NCBI RefSeq assembly: GCF_029265375.1
Contig: NZ_JAJUJJ010000003.1
Span: 107,553-171,552 of the forward strand
Source of the DNA: Nesterenkonia sp.
GTDB lineage: Bacteria; Actinomycetota; Actinomycetes; Actinomycetales; Micrococcaceae
Direction: 5' to 3'
DNA: 64,000 nt
Both the position numbers and the translations under genes were made by a program. Shown one piece after another: positions 51,387-60,634 of this stretch; within the stretch, counting starts at the first letter, position 1; each line of letters starts with the position of its first letter. The notes under the pieces were generated by a model that made no database searches, had not been told where the DNA came from, and worked only from the letters and a program-made list of their open reading frames with translations.

Positions 51387-52322
51387 TCAGCCCACCTTCT
51401 TTCCTGGTGCGTCCTCGGTCAGCGTGGCCTTGGCCGCCGCCTGGAGGGCGGAGCGGCCGCGACGGCGCTGGGCGATCCTGCGGAATCCCTTCCACTGCGG
51501 CAGCAGCAGCGCGACGATGACCAGCACTGCGGACATCAGCTTCATGTCATTGGGGTTCAGCCCGGCGTTGAGCGCAAATTGTATGGCCAGCCGATAGACC
51601 ACTGCCCCGAGCACCACCGCCAGGGTCGCCTGCACCACTACGCGGGTGCCGAAGATCGCCTGGCCGAGGATGACCGAGGCCAGACCCACCAGGATCAGTC
51701 CGATGCCCATACCGATATCGGCGAAGCCCTGGTGCTGGGCCACCACGGCGCCGGCCAGCCCGACCAGTCCGTTGGAGAGCATCAGACCGACGATCTTCAT
51801 CCTGTCGGTGGAGACCGCGAAGGAGCGGATCATCTGCTCATTGTCGCCGGTGGCCTGCAGAGCCAGGCCGGCATCAGTGTGCAGGAACCAGTCGATGGCC
51901 AGCTTGAAGCACAGAGCCACCACCGCCAGGATCAGCACCGAGGTCCATCCGACGCCGGCGACCTCGCGCAGACCGGAGATCACGGTGTCCTGATTCAGCA
52001 GCGGCACATTGGCTCCGCCCATGATCCGCAGGTTGATGGAGTACAACCCGATCATGGTCAGAATGCCGGCCAGCAGGCCGTTGATATTGCCCTTGGTGTG
52101 CAGCAGGCCGGTGATCAGCCCCGCCAGCGATCCGACGGCGAAGGCCGCGGCGGTGGCCAGGAACGGATTGACCTGTTGTGTGATGAGGATGGCCGCGGTC
52201 GCCGCGCCCGAAGTGAATGAACCGTCCACTGTCAGATCCGGGAAGTTCAGGATCCGGAAGGTCAGGTACACCCCGAGCGCGACGATCGCGTAGACCAGGC
52301 CCAGTTCGAGCGCGGTGATCAT
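51387..52322 (-). CDS. ABC transporter permease (BPD_transp_2 type)
   Basis: A 311-residue permease with about nine hydrophobic segments. GVYLTFRILNFPDLTVDGSF near the N-terminus and QGFADIGMGIGLILVGLASV are typical of the TrpY/YufQ-like permeases that work with PF04392 binding proteins. The ATG 52322 overlaps the binding-protein stop (ATGA), so the three genes form one operon. Confidence 0.9.
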   Translation of the reverse strand: MITALELGLVYAIVALGVYLTFRILNFPDLTVDGSFTSGAATAAILITQQVNPFLATAAAFAVGSLAGLITGLLHTKGNINGLLAGILTMIGLYSINLRIMGGANVPLLNQDTVISGLREVAGVGWTSVLILAVVALCFKLAIDWFLHTDAGLALQATGDNEQMIRSFAVSTDRMKIVGLMLSNGLVGLAGAVVAQHQGFADIGMGIGLILVGLASVILGQAIFGTRVVVQATLAVVLGAVVYRLAIQFALNAGLNPNDMKLMSAVLVIVALLLPQWKGFRRIAQRRRGRSALQAAAKATLTEDAPGKKVG

Positions 52323-53392
52323 GCGTCTTCGTCGTCACCCTCTCCGGCCTCTGCCGGATCCTCCGGGTCCACGTCCTCACCGACGACGACGTCAGCGCGG
52401 TCCAGGACCTCCTGGGGAATCTCGATGCCCATGGCCTCGGCAGCTTCAGGGTTGACGGTCAGCTCCAGCTCCTCCAGGGTCTCCACCGGCATACCGGCGG
52501 GATCCTCGCCGTCGACCAGGATGCGGATGGCCATCTCGCCGGCCTGGCGGCCCAGCTGCTCATAGTCGATGCCGTAGGTGGCCACCGCACCGCGGACCAC
52601 TGAGTCGGCCTCGGCGGCGATGATCGGCACCTCATTGGCTTGGCCGTACTGAATGACTGACTCCAGGGCGGAGACCACTGCGTTGTCGGTGGGGACGTAG
52701 ATGGCATCAGCGTCGAGCGACTCCACGCCCTGCTGCACCTCCGAGGAGGCGGAGATGGTCGCCTCCTGCACCTCGATGCCGAGCTCATCGGCGGCCTCAT
52801 GCAGCAGCTCCACCTGAACCTGCGAGTTCGTCTCACCGGAGGAGTAGACCACACCGACTGTCTCGGCATCCGGGACGATCTCCAGCAGCAGCTCCAGCTG
52901 CTCGGCCACCGGGTTCATATCCGAAGTGCCGGTGACGTTTCCGCCGGGGGCGTCCCAGCTTTCCACCAGGCCGGCCTCCTCCGGGTCGGTGACCGAGGAG
53001 AAGACGATCGGCTTATCGGTGATCTGCTGGGCGGCGGCCTGGGAGGTGGGGGTGGCGATGGAGTGCACCAGATCCAGGTCCGCAGTGGCGAAGGTGCCGG
53101 CGATGTTGGAGGCGGTGGCCTGCTCGCCCTGGGCGTTCTGCTCGTCCCACTCCACCTCGATTCCGGCGTCTTCGAAGGCGGCCTTGAAGCCCTCGCGGGC
53201 AGCGTCGAGCGCGGGGTGGGAGACGATCTGGGTGATGCCGATGGAGTAGCTCTGCTCCTCTCCCCCGGCAGCGGCGGCGCCGTCGTCGCCGGTTCCCCCG
53301 CCGTCATCACCTCCGTTGCCGCAGGATGTCAGCAGCAGGGCTGCTGCCGCCGCGGCGGCGGCGGCTTTCAACGTGGTGGAAGTGCGGAACAT
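52319..53392 (-). CDS. ABC transporter substrate-binding lipoprotein (TrpX-like)
   Basis: A 357-residue lipoprotein. The signal peptide is very Ala-rich and ends in the lipobox LLTSCGNG. The mature part matches the ABC_sub_bind (PF04392) family: GITQIVSHPALDAAREGFKA, KPIVFSSVTDPEEAGLV, NVTGTSDMNPVAEQLELLL, DAIYVPTDNAVVSALES. TrpX relatives bind aromatic amino acids, which would suit the aromatic catabolic surroundings, but the ligand is inferred. The last 25 residues form a strongly acidic tail (VDPEDPAEAGEGDDEDA). Confidence 0.88.
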   Translation of the reverse strand: MFRTSTTLKAAAAAAAAALLLTSCGNGGDDGGGTGDDGAAAAGGEEQSYSIGITQIVSHPALDAAREGFKAAFEDAGIEVEWDEQNAQGEQATASNIAGTFATADLDLVHSIATPTSQAAAQQITDKPIVFSSVTDPEEAGLVESWDAPGGNVTGTSDMNPVAEQLELLLEIVPDAETVGVVYSSGETNSQVQVELLHEAADELGIEVQEATISASSEVQQGVESLDADAIYVPTDNAVVSALESVIQYGQANEVPIIAAEADSVVRGAVATYGIDYEQLGRQAGEMAIRILVDGEDPAGMPVETLEELELTVNPEAAEAMGIEIPQEVLDRADVVVGEDVDPEDPAEAGEGDDEDA

Positions 53393-53431
53393 GGTGTCCT
53401 CCTGAAGGTGAGTAGGTGCAACGAGTGTTGG

Positions 53432-54802
53432 TCAGTTCAGTTTCAGCTTAGGCGCTGCGTTGAGCTCTTCGCGCTCGGTGTCATCCTGCAGGTTGATGCC
53501 CTGCAGCCGCTTCGGCACCACCGAGACGGCCAGGAATGAGACCAGGGCCAGCAGTGAGATGTACAGGCCGATCATCCAGGACTGTCCGGTCTCATTGAGG
53601 ATCCACTGGGCGATGGTCGGGGCGAAGGCGCCGCCGATGATGGAGCCGAATGCGTAGCCGATGGAGACCCCGGAGAACCGGATGGAGACCGGGAACATCT
53701 CGGCGTACAGCGCCGACTGCGGACCATAGGAGGGGCCCAGACCCATAGTGAGGACAACGATGGCCAGCGCGAAGATCCAGACGACGGCGGTGTCGATGAG
53801 GAACCACATGGGGATGGCCCAGACGATGATGATGCCGTAGCCGATCTGGAAGGTCAGCACACGGCCGATCCGGTCGGAAATCCAGCCGCCGAGCAGGGTG
53901 AAGGCGAACCAGCCCACACCACCGATCAGCGAGGCGATGAGCGTCTGGGTGCGGGACATGCCCAGCACCGAGGCTCCGTAGGAGGCGAAGAAGGCGATCA
54001 CCAGGTATCCGGCGGCGTTATTGGCCGCGAAGATCAGCGCGGCCAGGAAGGTGTACTTCTTGTGGGTGGTCACCAGTTCCTTCAGCGGTGCGGCGGACTC
54101 CCGCTTGCGCTGCTTCATCTCCTGAAAGACCGGAGACTCCTCCACCCGCAGCCGGATGAGGTAGCCGACGATGACCAGGATGAAGGAGAACAGGAACGGC
54201 ACCCGCCAGCCCCAGGAGAGGAACTGCTCCTCGGTCAGGACTGCGTTGAGTCCGAACATGAACAGCGTGGCCAGGATCATGCCCAGGGGCACGCCGATCT
54301 GCGGGTAGGTGCCGAAGAGTCCGCGCTTGTGCCGCGGAGCGTGCTCCACCGAGAGCAGCGCCGCGCCGCCCCATTCGCCGCCGGCCGAGAGGCCCTGGAC
54401 CACGCGCAGCACAATCAGCAGCACCGGAGCGAATATGCCCATTACCGCGTAGGTGGGCAGCAGGCCGATGAGGAATGTGGCACCGCCCATGCCCATCAGG
54501 GTGATCACCAGCACGACCTTGCGGCCGAACTTGTCCCCCAGCCAGCCGGCGAGCACCGCACCCAGCGGCCGGAAGAGGAAGGAGATGCCGATGGAGGCCC
54601 AGGCGACCAGCTGCGCCAGCGTCTGGCTCTCCTCGCCGAGGGGCTCAAAGTAGAGCACGGCCAGAACGAAACCGGCGGCCTGTGCGTAGATGAAGAAGTC
54701 GTACCACTCAATCGTGGTGCCTACCAGAGTGCCGGCAAGGACCTTCTTCTCCTCGCGCGTCATCTCGTGGCCCTCAGTGCTGAGGTATGCCTGCTGGCTC
54801 AT
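53432..54802 (-). CDS. MFS transporter, metabolite:H+ symporter family
   Basis: A 456-residue protein with 12 hydrophobic helices. Family signs: GTTIEWYDFFIYAQAAGFVL, FRPLGAVLAGWLGDKFGRKV (motif A), QGLSAGGEWGGAALLSVEHA, RVPFLFSFILVIVGYLIRLR with VEESPVF, typical of MHS symporters for organic acids such as shikimate or alpha-ketoglutarate. ATG 54802 is 4 nt from GGAGG; the adjacent ATG 54805 is too close. It is divergent from the mms operon and shares its upstream region, suggesting uptake of a related acid. Confidence 0.88.
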   Translation of the reverse strand: MSQQAYLSTEGHEMTREEKKVLAGTLVGTTIEWYDFFIYAQAAGFVLAVLYFEPLGEESQTLAQLVAWASIGISFLFRPLGAVLAGWLGDKFGRKVVLVITLMGMGGATFLIGLLPTYAVMGIFAPVLLIVLRVVQGLSAGGEWGGAALLSVEHAPRHKRGLFGTYPQIGVPLGMILATLFMFGLNAVLTEEQFLSWGWRVPFLFSFILVIVGYLIRLRVEESPVFQEMKQRKRESAAPLKELVTTHKKYTFLAALIFAANNAAGYLVIAFFASYGASVLGMSRTQTLIASLIGGVGWFAFTLLGGWISDRIGRVLTFQIGYGIIIVWAIPMWFLIDTAVVWIFALAIVVLTMGLGPSYGPQSALYAEMFPVSIRFSGVSIGYAFGSIIGGAFAPTIAQWILNETGQSWMIGLYISLLALVSFLAVSVVPKRLQGINLQDDTEREELNAAPKLKLN

Positions 54803-54845
54803 CATGCCTCCATTGACCCCATCGGGCGGACAGTGCGTTAGGACC

Positions 54846-54861
54846 TGTGATTCAGATCACC
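54846..54861. promoter_or_regulatory. Crp/GlxR-like site between the MFS and mmsA genes
   Basis: TGTGATTCAGATCACC matches TGTGA-N6-TCACA at 9 of 10 positions. It lies 44 bp from the MFS start and about 98 bp upstream of the predicted mmsA transcription start. Confidence 0.5.
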
Positions 54862-54879
54862 GAGAACTCTAACAGACTT

Positions 54880-54897
54880 ACTGAACGATCGGTAGGT
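54880..54897. promoter_or_regulatory. TetR-type operator upstream of the mms operon
   Basis: ACTGAACGATCGGTAGGT matches ACTGACCGATCGGTCAGT at 15 of 18 positions, with a divergent right arm. It ends 19 bp upstream of the mmsA -35 box. Either PaaR or another TetR protein could bind it. Confidence 0.55.
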
Positions 54898-54916
54898 AAG
54901 TCGTCTGCGGATTTAG

Positions 54917-54945
54917 TTGCACGTCCAAGCACTGGGGTTTAGATT
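54917..54945 (+). promoter_or_regulatory. mmsA promoter
   Basis: TTGCAC (54917-54922) and TAGATT (54940-54945) are 17 bp apart. This gives a start near 54952 and a leader of about 50 nt. Confidence 0.6.
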
Positions 54946-55004
54946 GACATATGAGACCTACCTCACATCTGGCGCGGCGGCGCTGCCGCTGACAAGGAGC
55001 TGCT

Positions 55005-56501
55005 ATGTCTGAGCTGACTCACTACATCGACGGCGAGCACGTGAAGGGAACCTCCGGCCGGTTCGCCGACGTCTTCAATCCGGTCCAGGGCAGCGTGGCC
55101 TCCCGCGTTCCGCTGGCCGGGCCTGAGGAGGTCACCGCCGCGGTGGATTCTGCACAGCGGGCGTTCGCCTCCTGGTCGGCGCTGAATCCTCAGCGCCGCG
55201 GACGCATCCTGCTGAAGTGGGTGGATCTGATCGGCCAGCATCGCGATGAGCTGGCGACGGCGCTGTCCAATGAGCACGGCAAGACCTTCGAAGACGCCAA
55301 GGGAGACATCCAGCGCGGCGTGGAGGTGGTCGAGTTCGCCGCGGGGGCCCCGCATCTGCTCAAGGGCGAGTTCTCACACAATGTCAGCTCCGGTGTGGAT
55401 GTCCACACCCTGCGCCAGCCCCTCGGAGTGGTTGCTGGGATCACCCCGTTCAACTTCCCCGCCATGATCCCGCTGTGGAAGGCCGGCATCGCACTGGCCG
55501 CCGGCAATGCCTTCGTGCTCAAGCCCTCCGAGCGGGATCCGTCGGTTCCGCTGCGACTGGCGGAACTGGCTGTGGAGGCTGGTATGCCGCCCGGAACTCT
55601 GAACGTGGTCAACGGGGATAAGGAGGCAGTCGACGCGCTGATCGAGGAGCCGCGCATCCAGGCCGTCGGCTTCGTCGGCTCCACTCCCATCGCCCAGGCC
55701 ATCTATTCGGCCGCCGCTTCCCGCGGCAAGCGCGCTCAGTGCTTCGGCGGAGCGAAGAACCACATGATCATCATGCCGGATGCGGACCTGGACCAGGCCG
55801 CCGATGCGCTCATCGGTGCCGCCTACGGATCGGCCGGGGAACGCTGCATGGCGGTCTCGGTGGCCGTTCCGGTGGGCGAGGCCACCGCTGAGGCGCTGCG
55901 CAGCAGGCTCGAAGAACGTATCGCGAACCTGAGGATGGGGCCGTCGCTGGACCCCGAGTCCGACTTCGGGCCGGTGGTCACCGCCGAGGCCAAGCAGCGC
56001 ATCGAGTCCTATATCGCCGCCGGAGAGCAGGAAGGCGCTGAGCTGGTGGTCGACGGCCGCGGCGCACAGGTGGAGGGCCATCCCCAGGGCTTCTGGGTGG
56101 GCGCCACGCTGTTCGACCATGTCACCTCCGCTATGCGCATCTACCGGGAGGAGATCTTCGGCCCGGTGCTGACCATGGTCCGAGCCGCCGACTATGAAGA
56201 GGCACTCCGGCTTCCCACCGAGCACGAGTACGGCAACGGCGTGGCGATCTTCACCCGCGACGGCGACACCGCCCGCGACTTCACCCAGCGCGTGGAGGTG
56301 GGAATGGTGGGAGTCAACGTGCCGATCCCGGTGCCGATCGCCTACTACACCTTCGGCGGCTGGAAGGCCTCGGTATTCGGTGATCTGAACCAGCACGGCA
56401 CCGACGGACTGAAGTTCTACACCAAGACCAAGACGGTGACCACCAGATGGCCCTCAGGAGCCAAAGAGGGCGCGAGCTTCGTCATGCCCGAGGGCAGCTG
56501 A
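55005..56501 (+). CDS. mmsA: CoA-acylating methylmalonate-semialdehyde dehydrogenase
   Basis: A 498-residue aldehyde dehydrogenase of the MmsA type: GVVAGITPFNFPAMIPLWKA, CFGGAKNHMIIMPDADLDQA, catalytic Cys in YGSAGERCMAVSVAVPVG, and VPIPVPIAYYTFGGWKAS. It converts methylmalonate semialdehyde to propionyl-CoA in valine and inositol breakdown. AAGGAG lies 8 nt before ATG 55005. Pairing with mmsB points to valine. Confidence 0.94.
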   Translation: MSELTHYIDGEHVKGTSGRFADVFNPVQGSVASRVPLAGPEEVTAAVDSAQRAFASWSALNPQRRGRILLKWVDLIGQHRDELATALSNEHGKTFEDAKGDIQRGVEVVEFAAGAPHLLKGEFSHNVSSGVDVHTLRQPLGVVAGITPFNFPAMIPLWKAGIALAAGNAFVLKPSERDPSVPLRLAELAVEAGMPPGTLNVVNGDKEAVDALIEEPRIQAVGFVGSTPIAQAIYSAAASRGKRAQCFGGAKNHMIIMPDADLDQAADALIGAAYGSAGERCMAVSVAVPVGEATAEALRSRLEERIANLRMGPSLDPESDFGPVVTAEAKQRIESYIAAGEQEGAELVVDGRGAQVEGHPQGFWVGATLFDHVTSAMRIYREEIFGPVLTMVRAADYEEALRLPTEHEYGNGVAIFTRDGDTARDFTQRVEVGMVGVNVPIPVPIAYYTFGGWKASVFGDLNQHGTDGLKFYTKTKTVTTRWPSGAKEGASFVMPEGS

Positions 56502-56522
56502 GGCACAAGTCGAAGGAGCATC

Positions 56523-57509
56523 ATGACAACCGGCACCCCTGAGAACCCCGCGGAGCAGCTCCCCCCGGATTCAGAGACTCCGCTGCCCAGCGTCGGATTC
56601 ATCGGCCTGGGCAATATGGGCCTGCCGATGGCGGCGAACCTGAAGGCAGCCGGGGTCGCGGTGACCGGCTACGACCTGATGCCCGCAGCCATGGCAGCCG
56701 CAGCCGCCCGCGGCATTCCCACCGCAGAGTCTGCCCAGCAGGCAGCCGCCGAAGCCGACATCGTGCTGACCATGCTGCCCTCCGGAAAGCACGTGATATC
56801 CGCCTATCAGGGCGACGGAGCCGCCGAAGGCCTGCTGGATGCGGCCCGGCCCGGAGCAATCTTCCTGGACTGCTCCACCATCAACATCTTGGAGGCCCAG
56901 CAGGCGGCGGATCTGGCCCGCGCGGCGGGATTCCGCGCCGCCGACGCTCCGGTCTCCGGAGGAGTGGTCGGCGCAGAGGCCGGCACCCTGGCCTTCATGG
57001 TGGGCGCCGAGGAGGAGGTGTTCACCGCGGTGCGCCCGATCCTGGAGATCATGGGCGCACGCGTGGTCCACTGCGGCGGCTCGGGACTGGGCCAGGCTGC
57101 GAAGATCTGCAACAACATGATCCTGGCCGTGTCCATGATTGCGGTCAGCGAAGCCTTCGTTCTGGCGGAGAAGCTGGGGCTGAGCCACCAGGCGATGTTC
57201 GACGTCGTCTCCAAAGCCTCAGGCCAGTGCTGGGCGCTGACCACCAACTGTCCGGTGCCCGGACCGGTGCCCAGCTCCCCTGCCAACCGTGAGTATCAGC
57301 CTGGTTTCGCCGGTGCCCTGATGGCCAAGGATCTCGGCCTGGCCACCAACGCCCTGGAGGAGACCGGGGTGCAGGCGCAGTTGGGCAGGATGGCAGCAGA
57401 GATGTACCGCGGCTTCGCCGAGGGCGAGGGTGCGGGGCAGGACTTCTCCGCCATCATCGAGCAGATCCGCACAGCATCAGGCACGCAGCCGAGCAGTCAG
57501 GAGGGTTAG
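56523..57509 (+). CDS. mmsB: 3-hydroxyisobutyrate dehydrogenase
   Basis: A 328-residue NAD-dependent beta-hydroxyacid dehydrogenase. Motifs: VGFIGLGNMGLPMAANLKAA, DAPVSGGVVGAEAGTLAFMV, the catalytic Lys in GLGQAAKICNNMILAVSM, and KDLGLATNALEETG. It oxidises 3-hydroxyisobutyrate to methylmalonate semialdehyde for MmsA. It has about 20 extra residues at the N-terminus. ATG 56523 follows AAGGAG. Confidence 0.93.
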   Translation: MTTGTPENPAEQLPPDSETPLPSVGFIGLGNMGLPMAANLKAAGVAVTGYDLMPAAMAAAAARGIPTAESAQQAAAEADIVLTMLPSGKHVISAYQGDGAAEGLLDAARPGAIFLDCSTINILEAQQAADLARAAGFRAADAPVSGGVVGAEAGTLAFMVGAEEEVFTAVRPILEIMGARVVHCGGSGLGQAAKICNNMILAVSMIAVSEAFVLAEKLGLSHQAMFDVVSKASGQCWALTTNCPVPGPVPSSPANREYQPGFAGALMAKDLGLATNALEETGVQAQLGRMAAEMYRGFAEGEGAGQDFSAIIEQIRTASGTQPSSQEG

Positions 57510-57512
57510 TCC

Positions 57513-58289
57513 ATGAGCGAGTACACCACCATCATCGCCGAGGCGGAGAACCGGGTGGGTCAGATCCAGCTGAACCGTCCCGAGGCGCTGAATGCGCTGA
57601 ACCGCACCATGATGGAGGAGATTGTGGCCGCCGCCTCGGCCTTCGACGCCGATCCGCAGGTCGGGGCGATTCTGCTGACCGGGTCTGAGAAGGCCTTTGC
57701 CGCCGGGGCCGACATCAAGGAGATGGCAGAGCAGGATTATGCCCAGATGTACGCCTCCGACTGGTTCAGCGACTGGGACACCTTCGCCCGGCTGCGCACC
57801 CCGGTGGTGGCCGCCGTCTCCGGCTACGCGCTGGGCGGCGGCTGTGAGCTGGCGATGATGGCCGATGTGCTCATCGCCGCGGACACCGCCTCCTTCGGCC
57901 AGCCGGAGATCAATCTGGGCGTGATCCCGGGGATGGGCGGCTCCCAGCGCCTGACCCGCTCAGTGGGCAAGGCCAAAGCCATGGATATGGTGCTCACCGG
58001 ACGGCGCATCAACGCCGAGGAGGCCGAGCGGATCGGCCTGGTCTCCCGTGTGGTGCCCGCCGATGAGCTGGCCGACATTGCCCGCCAAGCCGCTGAGCTG
58101 ATCGCCTCAAAGTCCAAGCCCGCCGCGCAGATGGCCAAGGAGGCAGTGGCCTCCGCCTTTGAGACGCCGCTTCAGCAGGGGCTGCTCTTCGAACGTCGGC
58201 TGTTCCATTCGCTGTTCTCCACCGCCGATCAGTCCGAGGGCATGAGCGCCTTCGCGCAGAAGCGCGACCCGGAGTGGACGCACCGCTGA
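57513..58289 (+). CDS. Short-chain enoyl-CoA hydratase
   Basis: A 258-residue crotonase with oxyanion hole [13 protein letters not shown] and both catalytic glutamates: [18 protein letters not shown] and [19 protein letters not shown]. It begins 3 bp after mmsB in the same operon, so the likely substrate is methacrylyl-CoA in valine degradation, although this class is broad. A separate 3-hydroxyisobutyryl-CoA hydrolase, needed between this step and MmsB, is not seen in the window. Confidence 0.9.
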   Translation: MSEYTTIIAEAENRVGQIQLNRPEALNALNRTMMEEIVAAASAFDADPQVGAILLTGSEKAFAAGADIKEMAEQDYAQMYASDWFSDWDTFARLRTPVVAAVSGYALGGGCELAMMADVLIAADTASFGQPEINLGVIPGMGGSQRLTRSVGKAKAMDMVLTGRRINAEEAERIGLVSRVVPADELADIARQAAELIASKSKPAAQMAKEAVASAFETPLQQGLLFERRLFHSLFSTADQSEGMSAFAQKRDPEWTHR

Positions 58290-58293
58290 GAGC

Positions 58294-58800
58294 TCAGCCC
58301 TGAAAGTCTCCGGCACGCTGCCGGAATCGGGCGAGGATCCCGTTGAGCTGCTCCACCTCCTCAGGCTGGAAGCCGGTGTGCCGGAAAAGCTGCTCGTTCA
58401 GTGCGGCCGTGGCCTCGGCGGCCACGCGCCTGCCCTTCCGCGTCAGCACCAGCAGCATGGCTCGCCGGTCCTCGGCGTGCGGCTGGCGCTCCACCAGCCC
58501 GGCAGCCTCCAGACGGTCCACGGCATTGGTGATGGATGTGGGGTGAACCTGCAGCAGCTTGCTGGCCTTGTTCATCGGCATGCGCTTCTCGCGCGAGAAG
58601 CTCAGCAGCGCAATCACCTCATAGCGCGCGAAGGTCAGCTCGAAGGGCTTCAGGGCCTGCTGCGCCCTGCCCAGCAGGATCTGCTGCACCCGCATAATCG
58701 CGGTCACAGCCGCCATCGGCCCGGCCTCCTCCTGCCAGCCGTGACGCTCCCAGTTGCGGCGCGCCTCCGCTATGGGGTCACGGGGAAGAGGTGGGTGCAT
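58294..58800 (-). CDS. MarR-family regulator
   Basis: A 168-residue regulator with a winged helix: LTFARYEVIALLSFSREKRM, KASKLLQVHPTSITNAVDRL, GLVERQPHAEDRRAMLLVLT. ATG 58800 (MHPPLPRDPIAEARRN) follows GGAGAG. It is downstream of the acyl-CoA synthetase on the same strand (73-bp gap) and ends 4 bp from the converging hydratase. It is likely to control the adjoining acyl-CoA genes in response to a CoA ester or acid; this is inferred. Confidence 0.88.
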   Translation of the reverse strand: MHPPLPRDPIAEARRNWERHGWQEEAGPMAAVTAIMRVQQILLGRAQQALKPFELTFARYEVIALLSFSREKRMPMNKASKLLQVHPTSITNAVDRLEAAGLVERQPHAEDRRAMLLVLTRKGRRVAAEATAALNEQLFRHTGFQPEEVEQLNGILARFRQRAGDFQG

Positions 58801-58873
58801 CAGACTCTCCTTCGCAGCGGGCGTGGGTCCGCCCATTGTATGGACACTCCCGACGGCGTCCGGCGGGCTGACC

Positions 58874-60613
58874 TCATCTGCGCGGGGGCCGCAGGCCGAG
58901 ATCCTCCTCCCGGTACTCCACTCCGTATCCCTCAGCTCCGGCGTCGGTCCGCTCCTCCTCCTGCTGGCGCAGCTGGACCCGCCGGATCTTGCCGGAGATG
59001 GTCTTGGGCAGCTCCGCGAACTCGATGCGCCGAATCCGCTTATAGGGAGGCAGCTTCTGCAGACTGTGCTCCAGGATCGCTCGGGCAGTCTCAGCAGTGG
59101 GGCTCCACCCGGAGGCCAGAGTCACGTATGCCTTGGGAACGGCCAGACGGATCTCATCCGGTGCGGGCACGATCGCGGCCTCCACCACCGCCGGGTGTTC
59201 GACCAGCACCGACTCCAGCTCGAAGGGAGAGACTTTGTAGTCGCTGGACTTGAAGACATCGTCGGCCCGGCCCACATAGGTGATCACGCCGTCGTCGTCC
59301 CGAGAGGCAATATCGCCGGTGTGGTAGAGGCCGCCGCGGAAGACTTCCGCGTTCTTCTCCTCATCTCCGTAGTACCCCTTCATCAGACCCACCGGCCGCC
59401 CGTAGTGCTCGCTGTCCAGGCGCAGGCAGATCTCTCCCTCGCTCCCCTCCTCACCGGTGACCGGATCCACCAGGACGACGTCGAACCCGGGCAGCGGCAC
59501 GCCCATGGCGCCGGGGGTGATCTCCCGGCCCGGAGTATTGGCCACCTGCAGAGTGGTCTCGGTCTGCCCGAAGCCGTCGCGGATAGTGCGCCCCCAGGCG
59601 CGCTGGACCTGCTCGATCACTTCGGCGTTCAGCGGCTCCCCGGCTGAGACCACCACCCGCGGAGGATTCTTCAGCTGGCTGAGTTCTGCTTTGATGAGCA
59701 TCCGCCACACAGTGGGCGGAGCACAGAAGCTGCTCACACCCGCCTCGTCCATGGCGACCATCAGCGCGGCCGGGTCGAAGCGGGTGAAGTTGTACAGGAA
59801 GATCGTGGCCTCAGCGATCCAGGGGGCGAAGAAGTTGGACCAGGCGTGCTTGGCCCAGCCGGGTGAGGATACGTTGAGGTGCACATCGCCGGGCTGCAGC
59901 CCGATCCAGTACAGCGTGGAGAGGTGACCCACTGGGTAGGAGGTGTGGGTGTGCTCCACCAGCTTCGGCTTCGAGGTGGTGCCGGAGGTGAAGTACAGCA
60001 GCATGGTCTCATCGGCCGGGGTGGGCTCCTCCGGCTGCAGCTGGGCGGAGGCGGCATAGGCATCCGGGTAGGAGTGGATCGCTCGTGACGGCACGGAGGG
60101 CTCGTGCTCGGAGTCGGGCACATGGATGAGGCTGAAGTTGCCGTCGACCTCGGTGAACTTCTCCAGCGTCTGACCGGTGCCGACGACCCATTTCACCTCG
60201 GCCCGGTCCACTCTGTCCTGCAGGTCATAGCGACCCATCTGTGTGGTGGTGGGGATCAGCACGGCGCCGAGCTTGATCGCGGCCAGCATGGTCTCCCACA
60301 ACTCCACCTGGTTGCCCAGGATCAGGATGATGCGGTCCCCGCGCTGCACGCCGATGCTGCGCATCCAGTTGGCCACCCGGTTTGAGTCGGCGCTGAGTTC
60401 GGCGAAGGTGCGGGAGAGCCGGGTGCCGTCCTCCTCGACGATCACCAGCGCGTCCTGCTCGCCGCGCTCGCGAGCGATCTGGTCGAACCAGTCGAATCCG
60501 AAGTTGAAGTGGCTCAGCCGCGGCCAGCGGAACTCATCCCGTGCGCGCTCCCAGTCCTGCTGCAGGCTCACCAGATGATCCCTGGCGGCGCGGAACTCCT
60601 CGGTGACAGTCAT
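58874..60613 (-). CDS. Acyl-CoA synthetase (medium-chain, AMP-forming)
   Basis: A 579-residue adenylate-forming enzyme: LLYFTSGTTSKPKLVEHTHT (P-loop), DGFGQTETTLQVANTPG, YHTGDIASRDDDGVITYVGR, ADDVFKSSDYKVSPFELESV, and the C-terminal lysine in LPKTISGKIRRVQLR. It resembles ACSM-type medium-chain or benzoate-like ligases. ATG 60613 (MTVTEEFRAARDH) is chosen because GGGAGG lies 8 nt upstream. GTG 60649 would add 12 residues without a ribosome site and would cover a Crp-like site. Confidence 0.9.
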   Translation of the reverse strand: MTVTEEFRAARDHLVSLQQDWERARDEFRWPRLSHFNFGFDWFDQIARERGEQDALVIVEEDGTRLSRTFAELSADSNRVANWMRSIGVQRGDRIILILGNQVELWETMLAAIKLGAVLIPTTTQMGRYDLQDRVDRAEVKWVVGTGQTLEKFTEVDGNFSLIHVPDSEHEPSVPSRAIHSYPDAYAASAQLQPEEPTPADETMLLYFTSGTTSKPKLVEHTHTSYPVGHLSTLYWIGLQPGDVHLNVSSPGWAKHAWSNFFAPWIAEATIFLYNFTRFDPAALMVAMDEAGVSSFCAPPTVWRMLIKAELSQLKNPPRVVVSAGEPLNAEVIEQVQRAWGRTIRDGFGQTETTLQVANTPGREITPGAMGVPLPGFDVVLVDPVTGEEGSEGEICLRLDSEHYGRPVGLMKGYYGDEEKNAEVFRGGLYHTGDIASRDDDGVITYVGRADDVFKSSDYKVSPFELESVLVEHPAVVEAAIVPAPDEIRLAVPKAYVTLASGWSPTAETARAILEHSLQKLPPYKRIRRIEFAELPKTISGKIRRVQLRQQEEERTDAGAEGYGVEYREEDLGLRPPRR

Positions 60614-60634
60614 CGGCAGATCCTCCCGCTGAGG

